From positions 5,753,072 through 5,817,071 of the forward strand of contig CM076659.1 in NCBI GenBank assembly GCA_038496675.1: a stretch of DNA of 64,000 nucleotides, written 5' to 3'. Shown piece after piece: positions 62,623 to 64,000 of the stretch. This DNA comes from Rachycentron canadum (taxonomy: Eukaryota; Chordata; Actinopteri; Carangiformes; Rachycentridae). Both the position numbers and the translations under genes were made by a program. Under the pieces are notes generated by a model. It was not told the DNA's origin and made no database searches. It worked only from the letters and a program-made list of their open reading frames with translations. The stretch's first letter is position 1; every line of letters begins with the position of its first letter.

Positions 62623-63369
62623 ATAAAAGAAGTCTTATTCAGTCTGGAGATGCTGTATATATAGGAGCACTTGGGAGCCTTTTAACCTCCTGTGCAAAGG
62701 GGTCAATTTTCTGTCCATGCAGATAACCTTTAAGCCGTATGCATGAATTTAAAAGGTACTGCTATGCTGCCGTAGGTATACGCATAGTGGTCAGCGCACA
62801 CACATGCTGCCCGATGAAACGAGAAATGTCCATTTCTTCATGGTTAGTGACCTGTTGTGCCGATAAATGTGAACGTTGTGACCTAGATTAGAAGTGACAT
62901 AAAGGTGAGTGCATTGTACCTGTGGGCCTCCTCTGCCATTTGTGTCATCAAAACAAAACAAAGCCCAAAACAAGAGATAAAATTTGCACAACAGGGCAAA
63001 ATCTGTGACATTGATGCGATTGTGACACAGATCATTTTTTTCTATTCCTCTATTAGTTACCTCCCACAATGCTGGTACCTTTATTTCCTAATATCTTTAT
63101 GAGTAGTAAGACTTCTCATCAGGGGCCCTCAACAAAATGGCTGCCATCTAGGCATGCATCATCAGTGATGGAGCAGGAACGCAAAAATTTTACAATTCTC
63201 CAAACAACTCGTCCTCTTTCCGTCCGCTCTCCCCATTATTGTTCCTTTTCTGTTTTGTCTTTGCTTTTTCAAGAACACACCAGACCTGGGGTCATTGTGT
63301 TTGTGCAGACATCAGCTGATTTCTGCTTTGCCTCGGGCAGAGTGAGGAGCCAGGAGAGACACACCAAAA

Positions 63370-63446
63370 AAGAGAGAGAGAGAGGGACAAAGAGCAAAAG
63401 AAACAGCCCAACAGAGAGATAGATAGAGAGAGAGAGAGAGAGAGCA
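63370..63446. repeat. GA-rich microsatellite cluster
   Basis: Two (GA)n runs are separated by a purine-rich spacer with GATA units. Strongly purine on the + strand. Confidence 0.93.
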
Positions 63447-63832
63447 AAGTCATCCACCTAAAACTCAAAACTGGTGCAGGGGATGAATGCGCCCCTCTAT
63501 CCGCTGTCCTTGAGTGGCTGTCCGCCCCCTCCCTCCCCTGCTCTGCTGCTTCTGTCAGGCACTTTGTGGAGAAGTGCCTGTGATGCCTGATCATAACATG
63601 ACACTGCAGAACAGCGACTGCTCTTTCCAACTGTCTTCATGAGTTACCCTCTCTCTACCGGGCCTTATTCACTCGGCCTGGTACTGGGGCTGTGTCTGCA
63701 GGCTGTGCAGTCATTTCAGAACAGTTAGACACGGGTGGATCCATGTCTGTCACTTCATTAGATCATGTAAACTACAGTATTAGGCGTAGCTGCTCATTAT
63801 GTCTTGAAAGCATGAGAGTGAGAGTTGTTATG

Positions 63833-63935
63833 TAAAGGAATAGTGCCATATTTTGGGGGTTTGGTGAGTAGATCAGTACCGCACTGGTTAGCTTAGCTTA
63901 GCTGAAAGATTAGCCTGACTTTGTCTAAAGCAAAG
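63833..63935 (+). repeat. partial dispersed element (same family as 16592-16992)
   Basis: TAAAGGAATAGTGCCATATTTTGGG and then TTAGCTTAGCTTAGCTGAAAG, AGCCTGACTTTGTC follow the left part of the family. The right part is missing, replaced by another repeat. Confidence 0.65.
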
Positions 63936-64000
63936 CAATTCAGCAAAGTTTATTTATATAGTACTTTTCACAGACACTTGACAAAGTGCTTCACAATCAA
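63936..64000 (+). repeat. start of another dispersed fish repeat, cut by the window edge
   Basis: CAAAGTTTATTTATATAGTAC...CACAGACACTTGACAAAGTGCTTCACA resembles a very common fish repeat (TTTATTTATATAGC...AAAGTGCTTTACA). It continues beyond the window. Confidence 0.6.

Larger units (their letters stand above)
61780..63832. other. intergenic sequence, no gene seen
   Basis: AT-rich unique sequence with a degenerate minisatellite at 62536-62622 and GA-rich sequence at 63370-63446. No convincing open frame. Confidence 0.6.

Overview
This window is vertebrate nuclear DNA, most likely from a spiny-rayed teleost fish. Support for that: short exons embedded in AT-rich introns, very abundant (CA)n/(GT)n microsatellites, no CRISPR or operon structure, and several dispersed repeat families of a kind common in fish genomes. 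One protein-coding gene is recognisable: the fish orthologue of DISC1 (disrupted in schizophrenia 1), on the + strand.

DISC1 occupies about 2166-34700. Thirteen coding exons join in a consistent reading frame and encode the last ~540 residues, ending at a TGA at 34440-34442 with an AATAAA at 34685. Identity rests on blocks I recognise from the human protein: LPSRQP, the RRD..LQEK block, EEI.ELQ, the ALQD/TLQD block, LNLS.KE, EAK..AISGN, KENT.KY, WEADLEAC, LEDQL/LEDEL and QSL..E. Most of the protein is coiled-coil scaffold. If the introns correspond one to one, the exons match human exons 3-11, then human exon 12 split over three fish exons, then exon 13. Exon numbers below are human-equivalent and inferred. 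The 5' part (promoter, exon 1, the large exon 2) lies upstream of the window.

The most notable structure is the last intron (32235-34242). It starts ATATCCTTT, has TTCCTTAAC close to its end and finishes in AC. It is thus a textbook minor-spliceosome (U12-type) AT-AC intron, and only that splice keeps the frame. Other notable points: a (GT)24 tract directly against the exon 4 acceptor; a (CA)n tract just after the exon 6 donor; a 175-nt intron where the human schizophrenia translocation breaks the gene; two 45-nt frame-neutral exons; and a glutamate-rich tail quite unlike the human C terminus.

From 34.7 kb to the end (about 29 kb) I see no convincing gene. That region holds microsatellites, four copies of a short TTAAAGG-ended inverted-repeat element, copies of a second dispersed family (one with a 20-bp perfect hairpin), a degenerate tRNA-like sequence and otherwise unique sequence. 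Introns 1-2 of the visible part carry homopolymers and microsatellites; introns 9 and 10 (6.5-6.7 kb each) are the largest.
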